Below, piece by piece: positions 56,522 through 64,000 of a DNA stretch of 64,000 bases (position 1 is its first letter; each line of letters opens with the position of its first letter). This DNA is from Aquimarina aggregata (GTDB lineage: Bacteria > Bacteroidota > Bacteroidia > Flavobacteriales > Flavobacteriaceae), in NCBI RefSeq assembly GCF_001632745.1, contig NZ_LQRT01000003.1, positions 62,001-126,000 of the forward strand, in the 5' to 3' direction. The notes beneath the pieces are model-generated. The model was not told the origin of the DNA. It made no database searches and saw only the letters and a list, made by a program, of their open reading frames with translations. The position numbers and the translations under genes are program-made.

Positions 56522-57264
56522 TCTGTAACTTTATTATTAGTTCTGGAAATTTCTGAATACACCTTGCGTACTAGTGATGTCATAAAGCTATCCGGTTTTA
56601 ATTTGTATAATGCTTTGTTTTTAGCATAAAAATTTCTGATCGTCTTTTTATGATCTGGTAATATTTTACTTAAAGCATTTTTAGTATTTACTTTATAATA
56701 GACATCCTTGTAATATAAAATGTATGAATTCTTATTCAAGAAGTGATAGAACACTTTTCTATTTTCAATAACATCCCTTTTAGCCTGGTCATATTTCTTG
56801 TACAGTACGACATTTTTTTTTTCTAACAATACCTCGTAAAACCCTTTTAACTCATCGTTTGTAGATGTAACACTATCAACACGAATAAATTTATGGCTAT
56901 CGATCACGAAATTTTCAACTTTTGATTTTAAAAGCTTAAGAGTTACTGCTCCGTATTTATTAGGAAGTTTCACTAGTACTTCATCCTCATAAATATTATA
57001 CTTTAAACTTAATCCAAAATATGACTGATTGTTATAATGAACTGAACCGGGAAGAAAGTCTAAGGACTTAAAAAATTGATGATGATTATTATATATACTT
57101 CTATATTCGTTTTCCTCAATTATACCATTAGATAAATCTATATTCTCAACGCCCAAATATTTATCAAAAGAGATGTAAGTTTTTTGGTTTTCTTTGGTGC
57201 TAGATTGACTGGATAAAAAAAAAGAAGATAATAGTAAAGAAAAAAATAACAGTTTTGTGGTCAT
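56518..57264 (-). CDS. Uncharacterised secreted protein, first gene of the TonB/DUF4249 cluster
   Basis: 248 aa with a signal peptide (MTTKLLFFSLLLSSFFLSSQ). Rich in Tyr, Lys and Asn, mixed alpha/beta pattern, no family recognised. The start of the TonB receptor overlaps its stop by 4 bases, so the products probably act together at the outer membrane. An inverted repeat at 57329-57354 lies in front of it. Confidence 0.65.
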   Translation of the reverse strand: MTTKLLFFSLLLSSFFLSSQSSTKENQKTYISFDKYLGVENIDLSNGIIEENEYRSIYNNHHQFFKSLDFLPGSVHYNNQSYFGLSLKYNIYEDEVLVKLPNKYGAVTLKLLKSKVENFVIDSHKFIRVDSVTSTNDELKGFYEVLLEKKNVVLYKKYDQAKRDVIENRKVFYHFLNKNSYILYYKDVYYKVNTKNALSKILPDHKKTIRNFYAKNKALYKLKPDSFMTSLVRKVYSEISRTNNKVTE

Positions 57265-57624
57265 TGGTTTTGGTTAGTTGTACTCTTTTAACCAAATTGA
57301 AAACATGCGGCAATTAAAAACTATAGTCACAATTTTAAAAATCAAATTGTGAATACGCTAAAGCCTTTTAACAATAAAGAAAAAGAGATATTTCTTACTT
57401 TTTTAAAAGTACAGATTTTACGATATCAAAAAATTTCTCTGGTTGTTAAAAATTGGTTAATTAACATGTTTTACCGCAAAAGAAGTGAAAACAAAACGTA
57501 ATTCTTTAATAAAAATAATTATTGGGAAAGACTATCAAAAAGTAGGGATATACAGCAAAAGATATATTACGTATGATATCAAGGTATAACCCCACTTTTT
57601 ACTTAAAAATTTATTTTACATCAA
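57265..57624. other. Intergenic region upstream of the TonB/DUF4249 cluster
   Basis: 360 bases between lysC and the secreted-protein gene, both leftward. It contains the inverted repeat at 57329-57354. Near 57584-57615 a stretch GGTATAACCCCACTTTTTAC... resembles GGATACCCCAATTTTGAG... at 63152 (both have a CCCCA word followed by T-rich sequence and AAAAATTT). No gene was found. Confidence 0.4.
57329..57354. promoter_or_regulatory. Inverted repeat upstream of the TonB/DUF4249 cluster
   Basis: TCACAATTT-taaaaatc-AAATTGTGA, perfect 9-bp arms with an 8-base centre, about 65 bases before the first gene of the cluster. The size and place suit an operator for a dimeric regulator; no regulator gene is nearby. 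Confidence 0.5.
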
Positions 57625-58962
57625 TTATGCGACTACTTCTTTTTTTTCAAAATGAAAAAGCTTTTCATTTAAAAATCGCAATGTTGGTATTTTATCTTTG
57701 GTATCGACCAAAAGTGAAATATTATTATTACTTCCTCCGTAGGAAACCATACGAACAGGAATATAATTAAGAATTTCAAAAAGTTTATATGAATTTTTAT
57801 CATTGATAACAGATTCACCAACAATACAGATAATACTATGATCCTGTTCTACAGTAATCTCAGCGTAGCTCTCAATTTCCTTTACAATTTTATCAAGATT
57901 ACTAATGTCATCTATAGTTAATGATATTGCAATTTCTGATGTCGTAATCATGTCTATTGACGTATTGTAATTGTCAAAGACTTCAAAAATCCTTCTTAAA
58001 TATCCATGAGCCATCAACATTCTGTTAGATTTGATTTTGATCGCAGTTATGCCATCTTTTGCAGAAATAGCTTTCAAACCTTTTTTGTATGTTTTATTCG
58101 AGATTACAGTACCCGAAGCTTCAGGATCAAAAGTATTTTTTAATAATACTGGAATATCTTTACCAACCACAGGAGAAACCGTTTGAGGGTGAAGAATCTT
58201 AGCTCCGAAATATGCTAATTCTGCTGCTTCATTGTATGTTAAATGAGCAATTGGATGTGTATGCTCTACATATCTTGGATCATTATTGTGTAATCCATCA
58301 ATATCTGTCCATATCTGTACTTCTGTCGCATTTAATGCTGCTCCGATAATTGTTGCAGTATAATCGCTACCTCCTCTTTTTAATTGACTTATCTCATCGT
58401 TCTCATCTCTACAAACAAAGCCTTGAGTAATATAAATAGAGGATTGAATATTATTGTCTAAGACTTTATTTAACTTCTTACTAACTTTTTCTATACTTGG
58501 ATTTTCTACAGAACCAACAAACATAAATTCTTTGGCGTCTAGTAATACATTAGATACACCTATTGCATTTAGGTAGCCAGAAAATATATAGGTTAAGATT
58601 GTTTCTCCATAAGTGATAATTCTAGAATTAACCACTTCAGAATACTCCTGACTAGATACTTCAAACATTTCTGTAATAATAAGAGACAAACCATTTTTTA
58701 ATGTGCTTCTTAAATCTTGATCTTTAATTAATGCATCAATAACATCGATATGTTTATCCTCTAGTCTATGTAAATTTCTTGTGATTGCTTCTGAATCTCT
58801 AAATTTAATATTTTCTACAAGATTAACTAATTGATCCGTTACTCCAGACATTGCAGAACATACTACAATCTTTTTATCCTGATCTGATATAAGAATTTCC
58901 TTTACTCTATTTAAGTTTTCTACCGATCCAACAGACGTTCCACCAAACTTCAATATTTTCAT
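57625..58962 (-). CDS. lysC: Aspartate kinase (monofunctional)
   Basis: 445 aa. Catalytic domain with MKILKFGGTSVGSVENLNRV, VCSAMSGVTDQL, GGSDYTATIIGAAL and a C-terminal tandem ACT region (from about 300: GITAIKIKSNRML, IDMITTSEIAISLTIDD, IICIVGESV). It phosphorylates aspartate toward lysine, threonine and methionine; the ACT region should allow amino-acid feedback. The gene is divergent from an ACT-domain regulator-like gene 112 bases away. Confidence 0.93.
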   Translation of the reverse strand: MKILKFGGTSVGSVENLNRVKEILISDQDKKIVVCSAMSGVTDQLVNLVENIKFRDSEAITRNLHRLEDKHIDVIDALIKDQDLRSTLKNGLSLIITEMFEVSSQEYSEVVNSRIITYGETILTYIFSGYLNAIGVSNVLLDAKEFMFVGSVENPSIEKVSKKLNKVLDNNIQSSIYITQGFVCRDENDEISQLKRGGSDYTATIIGAALNATEVQIWTDIDGLHNNDPRYVEHTHPIAHLTYNEAAELAYFGAKILHPQTVSPVVGKDIPVLLKNTFDPEASGTVISNKTYKKGLKAISAKDGITAIKIKSNRMLMAHGYLRRIFEVFDNYNTSIDMITTSEIAISLTIDDISNLDKIVKEIESYAEITVEQDHSIICIVGESVINDKNSYKLFEILNYIPVRMVSYGGSNNNISLLVDTKDKIPTLRFLNEKLFHFEKKEVVA

Positions 58963-59074
58963 TAATCTCTTTTTTAGCTTTATATTTATAATGCATAATT
59001 AGTTAATTAACAACAAAGAATAAATATTTTAAAAGAAAAAGTCTAAATTTGCACAAAATGTTAAATATGTAACA

Positions 59075-59719
59075 ATGAAAACTATTACTGATTGTGTCCA
59101 TAATATTTTAAGACACCAACCTTTTCTTGAAGATGCATTATCCAGAGATATCATTAATTTTAGCTCCCTGGCTATTGACTTATTACCTCAGGTTGAAAAA
59201 GTCATGAGAAAACCTGTAAAACCCGGTTCTATCGTGATGGCTTTAAGAAGATACAACCCTCGTACAATTAAAAATATAGATAATCTAAGGAATCTTGGAG
59301 ATATTGTTGTTAGGTCAGGAATTACCGAATATACTTTCTTGAATTCTAATACAATATTAACGAGCCAAACAAATTTGTTAAATAGTGTAAAAAACGAAGT
59401 CAAAGCATATTTCACGTATTCGAGTAATTTTCAAGAGAGTAACATATTAGTAACTTCTTCTCTTAAAGATACTGTAGAAAAACACTTTAAAAATGAAACA
59501 TGTATCTCTATTGCAGACAATTTAGCCTCTATGTCAATTGCACTACCCGAGGATAATTCTAAAGCTGTAGGATTATATTTCTATCTTTTTAAGTTATTGG
59601 CCTATGAAGGTATTCCTGTATTTGAAGTAATTTCTACATCCAACTACTTTACACTTTTTCTTGAAAAAGAACATGTTAACAAAGCTTTCTTGTTAATGAA
59701 TGAAATTAAAGAGAATTAA
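59075..59719 (+). CDS. ACT-domain protein, predicted amino-acid metabolism regulator (COG2150-like)
   Basis: 214 aa without signal peptide. The N-terminal half is helical with LSRDIINFSSLAIDLLPQVEKVM and KPGSIVMALRRYNPRT, reminiscent of the conserved head of COG2150 predicted regulators. The C-terminal half has ACT-like sequence (ISIADNLASMSIALPED, GLYFYLFKLLAYEGIPVFEVIST, VNKAFLLMNEIK) resembling the ACT region of aspartate kinases. It is divergent from lysC, so it may sense Lys, Thr or Met and control the kinase or its gene. COG assignment is from memory of the pattern and needs a profile search. Confidence 0.7.
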   Translation: MKTITDCVHNILRHQPFLEDALSRDIINFSSLAIDLLPQVEKVMRKPVKPGSIVMALRRYNPRTIKNIDNLRNLGDIVVRSGITEYTFLNSNTILTSQTNLLNSVKNEVKAYFTYSSNFQESNILVTSSLKDTVEKHFKNETCISIADNLASMSIALPEDNSKAVGLYFYLFKLLAYEGIPVFEVISTSNYFTLFLEKEHVNKAFLLMNEIKEN

Positions 59720-59720
59720 A

Positions 59721-59750
59721 AAAACCCTGCTTTTAGCAGGGTTTTTAAAT
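59721..59750. terminator. Bidirectional Rho-independent terminator
   Basis: AAAACCCTGC (59721-59730), loop TTTTA, GCAGGGTTTT (59736-59745), flanked by A and T runs. It serves the ACT-domain gene on the plus strand and the M13 peptidase on the minus strand. Confidence 0.93.
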
Positions 59751-59765
59751 TATATCTGATCAAAA

Positions 59766-61823
59766 TTACCAAATATTAACTCGTTTTTCAGGGGCCAAAT
59801 ACATTGGATCTCCTTCTTTAATATCAAACGCTTCATAAAATGCTGGTACATTTAATAAAGGTTGTATTGCACGTGTTTTACCTGGCGAGTGAGGATCTGT
59901 TTTAATTTGAGTTCTTAAAGCATCATCTCTAACAAGTGTTCTCCATACAGTAGCCCAAGACATAAAGAAACGTTGCTCTGCAGTAAAACCATCTATTTTT
60001 TCTGGCTTACCATTTTCTTTAAAAAACTGTTGTAATCCATCATAAGCTCCTAATACACCACCTAAATCTCCTATATTTTCACCTAAAGTAAATTTACCAT
60101 TGATAAAAACACTGTCTAAGACTTCGATATTGCTGTATTGTTCTGCTAAAGCGTTTCCTCTTTCTGTAAATGCTTTTAAATCATCTTCTGTCCACCAGTT
60201 TTTAAGATTTCCAGACGCATCAAATCGTGCTCCACTATCATCAAAAGCATGAGATATCTCATGACCTATTACGGCTCCTATACCTCCATAATTAACGGCT
60301 TCATCTGCTGTATAATTATAAAATGGTGGCTGAAGTATCGCCGCAGGAAATACGATTTCGTTATTTAAAGGGTTAAAGTATGCATTCACTGTTTGAGGAG
60401 ACATACCCCATTTTGACTTATCAACAGGCTCTCCTATTTCTTCATAGTTTTTATCTGTTCCCCATTTGTTTACAGCAACCATATTTTCATAATAGGTTTT
60501 ATCTGCAGAAACTTCCATTTTAGAATAATCTTCCCATTTATCTGGATATCCTATTTTAACGGTAAACTTATCTAATTTTTCAATAGCTTTTGCTTTGGTT
60601 TCATCCCCCATCCAATCTAATTTTTGGATACGAGCTTTGTAAGCTCCAATAACATTAGCAATCATTTTTTCTGCTTTTGCTTTTGCTTCTGGTGGAAATT
60701 TAGCATCAACATATAATTGACCTAACGCTTCTCCTACAGTACCATTAACAACAGCCAAAGCTCTTTCGTCTGCAGGACGTTGTTGTTTTTGTCCTCTTAA
60801 GTATTTACTATAAAACTCCCAGTTCATAGTTTCTATCTCTGTACTTAATCGTCCAGTAGCGCTATTAAAAGTATCCCACTTAATTAAAGTTTTTATGTCC
60901 TCTATAGGAGTGCTTTTTAAGAAACCATCTAATGCTTTAGTATATCGTAATTGAGCAACAATAATAGTATCGAATTTTTTAGTGATACCTAGATCACTAA
61001 TCATTTTATTTAAGTCAATTGATGATAACATTTCATCTGCTTCAGCAATTGTTCTTGGATTATTATAGTTACGAGTATCTCTACGTTCAACCTTATTTAA
61101 TCTTGGCTCCGCTAGTTTTGTTTCTAACTCAAGAATCTTTTCTGAAGCTGCAGTAGCATCGGCTTCTGAATCTCCTAAATACGTAAGCATTCTAACAATA
61201 TGCTTTTTATACTTTTCACGGATTTCTTTTGATTTATCATCTTGATCCAGATAATAATCTCGATCAGGTAATCCTAACCCTCCAGATCCTAAATATACTG
61301 CATTCATTGCACTATTATTTAAATCTGCTTGCACACCGATTCCTACAAATGGAGAAGAAACAGCAGCATTTTTCGCCAAAACAGTCTGTAAATCACTTAG
61401 ATTTTTAATTCCTGCGATATCATCTAATGCCGGTTGTAATGGTTTAACACCTGCAGCATTTCTTGAAGTCGTATCTAATTTAGTATCAAAAATTGCTAAA
61501 GCTTTTGCCTGATCTGTATCAGCACTATACTTTCCGCTCTCTTTAGCTTTTGCTAAAATTTCTAGAACGTCTTGATCTGTTGATTTACGAAGTACTCCAA
61601 AACCTCCCCAGCTCGTACGATCTGCAGGGATTTCTGTATTTTTTAACCAACTACCATTTACATAATTATAAAAGTCGTCTTTTGGACTCACAGAGGTGTC
61701 CATGTTTTCCAATACAATCCCAGGGATTTTTTCTACTTCAGCAACTTCTTTTACTTCTTTTGTTTCCTTTTTACAGCTCACAAAAGCAAGAAGAAATGCT
61801 GCTAAAAAATACACATTTTTCAT
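59766..61823 (-). CDS. pepO: M13 (neprilysin/PepO) zinc metallopeptidase, lipoprotein
   Basis: 685 aa from MKNVYFLAAFLLAFVSCKK, a lipoprotein signal (Cys near 17 of the signal, FVSC); an ATG 12 bases earlier is possible. M13_N domain opens with MDTSVSPKDDFYNYVNGSW; the zinc motif HEISH (VIGHEISHAFDD, near residue 520) and the downstream GENIGDLGG with the third ligand Glu are present. C-terminal VWRTLVRDD and final CW-like IW are as in the family. Probably degrades peptides in the periplasm. Confidence 0.93.
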   Translation of the reverse strand: MKNVYFLAAFLLAFVSCKKETKEVKEVAEVEKIPGIVLENMDTSVSPKDDFYNYVNGSWLKNTEIPADRTSWGGFGVLRKSTDQDVLEILAKAKESGKYSADTDQAKALAIFDTKLDTTSRNAAGVKPLQPALDDIAGIKNLSDLQTVLAKNAAVSSPFVGIGVQADLNNSAMNAVYLGSGGLGLPDRDYYLDQDDKSKEIREKYKKHIVRMLTYLGDSEADATAASEKILELETKLAEPRLNKVERRDTRNYNNPRTIAEADEMLSSIDLNKMISDLGITKKFDTIIVAQLRYTKALDGFLKSTPIEDIKTLIKWDTFNSATGRLSTEIETMNWEFYSKYLRGQKQQRPADERALAVVNGTVGEALGQLYVDAKFPPEAKAKAEKMIANVIGAYKARIQKLDWMGDETKAKAIEKLDKFTVKIGYPDKWEDYSKMEVSADKTYYENMVAVNKWGTDKNYEEIGEPVDKSKWGMSPQTVNAYFNPLNNEIVFPAAILQPPFYNYTADEAVNYGGIGAVIGHEISHAFDDSGARFDASGNLKNWWTEDDLKAFTERGNALAEQYSNIEVLDSVFINGKFTLGENIGDLGGVLGAYDGLQQFFKENGKPEKIDGFTAEQRFFMSWATVWRTLVRDDALRTQIKTDPHSPGKTRAIQPLLNVPAFYEAFDIKEGDPMYLAPEKRVNIW

Positions 61824-62029
61824 TTTTATGTTCATTGTGTTATTAAATTGAAATTAGTTATTAGCAATATGACGTAACTATTGCATATTTGTTACGCATA
61901 ATATTTTCGTAATTTATACAAAATGGTAGATGTTTAACTTTAAAAATATTTTTTTAACGAAAAAATAAGATTTAAAAAAAATAAAAACCTTATTATTAGT
62001 AAGTTAAAGAAGAATCTATTTTTGCAACC

Positions 62030-62494
62030 TTAAAAACCGCTTTTTAGTAATCTATCATCAAAAAAGAACGGTGCTACATTAATTAATTTTAGTTTATTAA
62101 AATCAGGATGGATTGGGTTTATTAAAAGGTTATTTTCATTAGGAATGATAATACTTGGAATCAATAATCCTAAAAACTTATTTTCTTCTATCCATTGAAT
62201 AGAAAAGTTTTGCACATTCATAGGTACTGGTACTTTATTCCAATCCTCTGGTAATTGATCAACAGCAACACTTGTAATTAATTTATCTGGAATCTCAATA
62301 GTAGCCATAGCCATATCATCAGGAAAATATGCTGCAGGTAAATGAGCCAATACTTCTAATGCAGAGAGTGATGCTGTAGTACTTGTATATAAAAGAGCTA
62401 CTCCTTTAGGATTCCATCTTCCACCAACAGATTTAGCCCCAATACCAGTTAAATCTTTTATATATTTTTGCTTAGCTATTCTGTAAACCAACAT
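62030..62494 (-). CDS. RES-domain toxin (NAD-consuming type)
   Basis: 154 aa. The RES signature is clear: YRIAKQKYIKDLTGIGAKSVGGRWNPKG, LLYTSTTASLSALEVLAHL and, later, a conserved IPSIIIPNENNLLINPIHPDF. RES toxins of the ParT/MbcT type degrade or phosphorolyse NAD+. The start overlaps the stop of the antitoxin gene by one base. A chromosomal, intact pair. Confidence 0.92.
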   Translation of the reverse strand: MLVYRIAKQKYIKDLTGIGAKSVGGRWNPKGVALLYTSTTASLSALEVLAHLPAAYFPDDMAMATIEIPDKLITSVAVDQLPEDWNKVPVPMNVQNFSIQWIEENKFLGLLIPSIIIPNENNLLINPIHPDFNKLKLINVAPFFFDDRLLKSGF

Positions 62495-62946
62495 TATGCA
62501 AAAATTCCGTGTTCTATACGCATTAATTCTTCATTAAGTAATTCGAATCCAAAAGTTGTATCTAGAAGTTCTTTTGGCTTTTTTGAAGCCAAAGCAGTAC
62601 AAGGGTGGTTCATCCAATTTTTAAACCGCTCTAAATCACCAAAAACTTTTTCTCCTTTTCCGTAAAGTTTAGCCAATTGTAATGCCTTTGCACTAGCCTC
62701 TGTACTTAATTTTTTATTTAAATCGTATCTTTGAATAGTTCTTTCTGACATATGTATTACTAACGCTAACTCTTTAAGATCAAAACTAATCGTTTTAGCG
62801 AGGTGTAATAATGCCTTTTTATCTATACCATTTCGAGATAGTTCTATAAAATCATACATATTCCTTAATGGAATATCAATATTCAAATACCTTAATAGTC
62901 CTTTATTTTCAAAACTATCAAAATCTAAAGGGGATACTGCCACCAT
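62494..62946 (-). CDS. Xre/ParS-type antitoxin (DUF2384)
   Basis: 150 aa. N-terminal HTH-like part (IPLRNMYDFIELSRNGIDKKALLHLAKTIS, ELALVIHMSERTIQRYDLNKKLS) and a C-terminal DUF2384 toxin-binding segment (GDLERFKNWMNHPCTALASKKPKELLDT). It precedes and overlaps the RES toxin gene, the standard order of res-xre modules, and is likely autoregulatory. Confidence 0.9.
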   Translation of the reverse strand: MVAVSPLDFDSFENKGLLRYLNIDIPLRNMYDFIELSRNGIDKKALLHLAKTISFDLKELALVIHMSERTIQRYDLNKKLSTEASAKALQLAKLYGKGEKVFGDLERFKNWMNHPCTALASKKPKELLDTTFGFELLNEELMRIEHGIFA

Positions 62947-63339
62947 AATTATTAAATTTTACGACAAAAATACAAAAATAAATGACACTTGTCAAAAAAA
63001 TATCTTTTAAATAATAAAAAACACGACAACTCTTTCTTTTATAGATATTTGAACTTATTTCTCTAAAATCAGTGAAATACAACTAATTATCATAAACAAT
63101 TGTTAACAAAAACAAAAAGATACCAAGTCGCAACATATCAGTGTTTACGGGGGATACCCCAATTTTGAGTAAAAATTTTACAAAATAAATCGATTTTATC
63201 TGTAAAAAAAGTGATTTTTTCACATAAAAAGTTGTATATTGTCGTTGATTTTATGTTTTATAACGATAAAAACAAGTTTAAAGTAAGTAAATTCTTACTT
63301 TTTGATAATTGAGGTTTAACCCTAAAAACCAAACTTAAT
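62947..63339 (+). other. Intergenic region upstream of the small secreted protein
   Basis: 393 AT-rich bases between two divergent genes. It includes GGGG-ATA-CCCC at 63150-63160 in an otherwise AT-rich stretch and a GTGATTTTTTCAC-type short inverted repeat near 63209-63222. No gene was found. The palindrome is like those at 41125 and 41153. Confidence 0.5.
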
Positions 63340-63873
63340 ATGAAAACACTTTTACCCCTACTAGTCTTGTTCTTTACAAGCATTGCATTTGCAAATACAA
63401 AAATTGACATTTCCTACAAGTTAATGTTTGTTACAGAAAATACTGTGATAGACGGCTTAGATGAAAACACCGAAGAAGGTGTTATATTTATCACAGAGAG
63501 TTTACATGTAGAAGAAGGAGCACGCGTTAAAGTAAGAAACGCATGTTTAATTATACTTGGAGATATCACTGGAAAAGGAATCATCGATATTGATGAATCT
63601 GCCACTGTTACTCTAGAAGGAGAAAAGCAAGGACGATTTACATTTATCAATAGGTTCTTAGCAGATGATACCTGCCAACAAAGTACAGATCAAAAAACAT
63701 TCAGACACATCATAGAGGTACCACAAGGACTTAAATATAGTCTTTACTCTCTAGATGGAAGACTATTGGATAAAGGTACGATTGATGACTATATCCAACA
63801 CTTAGTTGATCCAAAAACATATTTATTAAAAATAGAAGGGTACAAATTAAGAAAAATAGTATTTAAAGGTTAA
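63340..63873 (+). CDS. Small secreted protein with T9SS type A-like C-terminal domain
   Basis: 177 aa: signal peptide (TSIAFANT), a short beta-rich part (TENTVIDGLDE, VEEGARVKVRNACLIILGDITGKGIIDIDESATVTLEG) that looks like a few rungs of a right-handed helix, and a C-terminal tail KYSLYSLDGRLLDKGTID with final YLLKIEGYKLRKIVFKG. This tail has the pattern of type IX secretion sorting domains (Y.L.GR...G ... Y.L.I....K.V). The protein is unusually short for a T9SS cargo. Function unknown. Confidence 0.7.
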   Translation: MKTLLPLLVLFFTSIAFANTKIDISYKLMFVTENTVIDGLDENTEEGVIFITESLHVEEGARVKVRNACLIILGDITGKGIIDIDESATVTLEGEKQGRFTFINRFLADDTCQQSTDQKTFRHIIEVPQGLKYSLYSLDGRLLDKGTIDDYIQHLVDPKTYLLKIEGYKLRKIVFKG

Positions 63874-63900
63874 AATCAATCATCAAAAGTAAGGTTCATT

Positions 63901-63934
63901 AATCCGCGGTACTTAGTTACCGCGGATTTTTTTT
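63901..63934 (+). terminator. Rho-independent terminator
   Basis: AATCCGCGGTA (63901-63911), loop CTTAGT, TACCGCGGATT (63918-63928), then a run of T to 63934. A strong GC-rich stem that ends the small secreted-protein gene. Confidence 0.95.
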
Positions 63935-64000
63935 ATCTCATTCACTTTTTCATTATCCAAACATCATAATTTTAAGGAATCATCCCATTCATTTAATAAA

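Noticed and set aside
1-64000. tRNA, rRNA or CRISPR features
   Set aside because: No cloverleaf-like GC-rich segments ending in CCA, no rRNA sequence and no regularly spaced repeats with unique spacers were seen.

Overview
The window comes from a low-GC marine Bacteroidota, most likely a flavobacterium (family Flavobacteriaceae). The evidence is SusC/SusD pairs, Bacteroidetes-type promoters (TTTG ... TAnnTTTG), many short lipoproteins, a transcarbamylase of the acyl-ornithine type, DUF4249/TonB clusters, a T9SS-like C-terminal domain and an alginate utilisation locus. There are no rRNA, tRNA or CRISPR features and no intact mobile element.

Layout. 1-8719 (minus strand): a compact arginine/proline operon, read GNAT - argG - argC - proC - argD - proA - proB - argF' - argB - argE (cut by the window edge). 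9387-29798 (plus strand): an alginate locus with three PL7 lyases (one fused to a CBM32), a PL6, a PL17 and a KdgF cupin. It also has SusC, SusD and a PKD lipoprotein, two paralogous GntR regulators, an MFS transporter, an SDR reductase, KdgK and KDPG aldolase. Together these bind and cut alginate outside, import oligomers, cut them to unsaturated uronates, and convert these via DEH and KDG to pyruvate and glyceraldehyde-3-phosphate. Four promoters in the locus carry TTGGTNNACCAA boxes. Three of them have boxes repeated every 13 bp that overlap the -7 element by exactly 3 bp, which suggests one GntR-controlled regulon.

29940-38345 (minus): a small outer-membrane beta-barrel gene, then the branched-chain amino acid operon ilvD-ilvB-ilvN-ilvC-ilvA. 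It is preceded by two tandem, clearly duplicated attenuators, each a 20-codon Val/Ile-rich leader peptide followed by a Rho-independent terminator. 38343-40961 (minus): a four-gene signalling module (130-residue protein, polytopic membrane protein, sensorless histidine kinase, NarL-type regulator). 41270-45963 (minus): DUF2891 lipoprotein, an unusual Nramp-family transporter and pxpA-pxpB-pxpC (ATP-dependent 5-oxoprolinase).

46157-57264 (minus): an M16 peptidase, a YifB-like ATPase and a TonB receptor / DUF4249 lipoprotein / MG2-like protein cluster. 57625-59719: aspartate kinase, divergent from a stand-alone ACT-domain protein. 59766-63873: an M13 peptidase, a RES/Xre toxin-antitoxin pair and a small secreted protein with a T9SS-like tail.

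Most notable points: the tandem ilv attenuators; the 13-bp phased operator code of the alginate locus; Ser90 in ArgF', which predicts succinylated arginine intermediates; and the Nramp homologue that has lost the metal-site residues and travels with 5-oxoprolinase.
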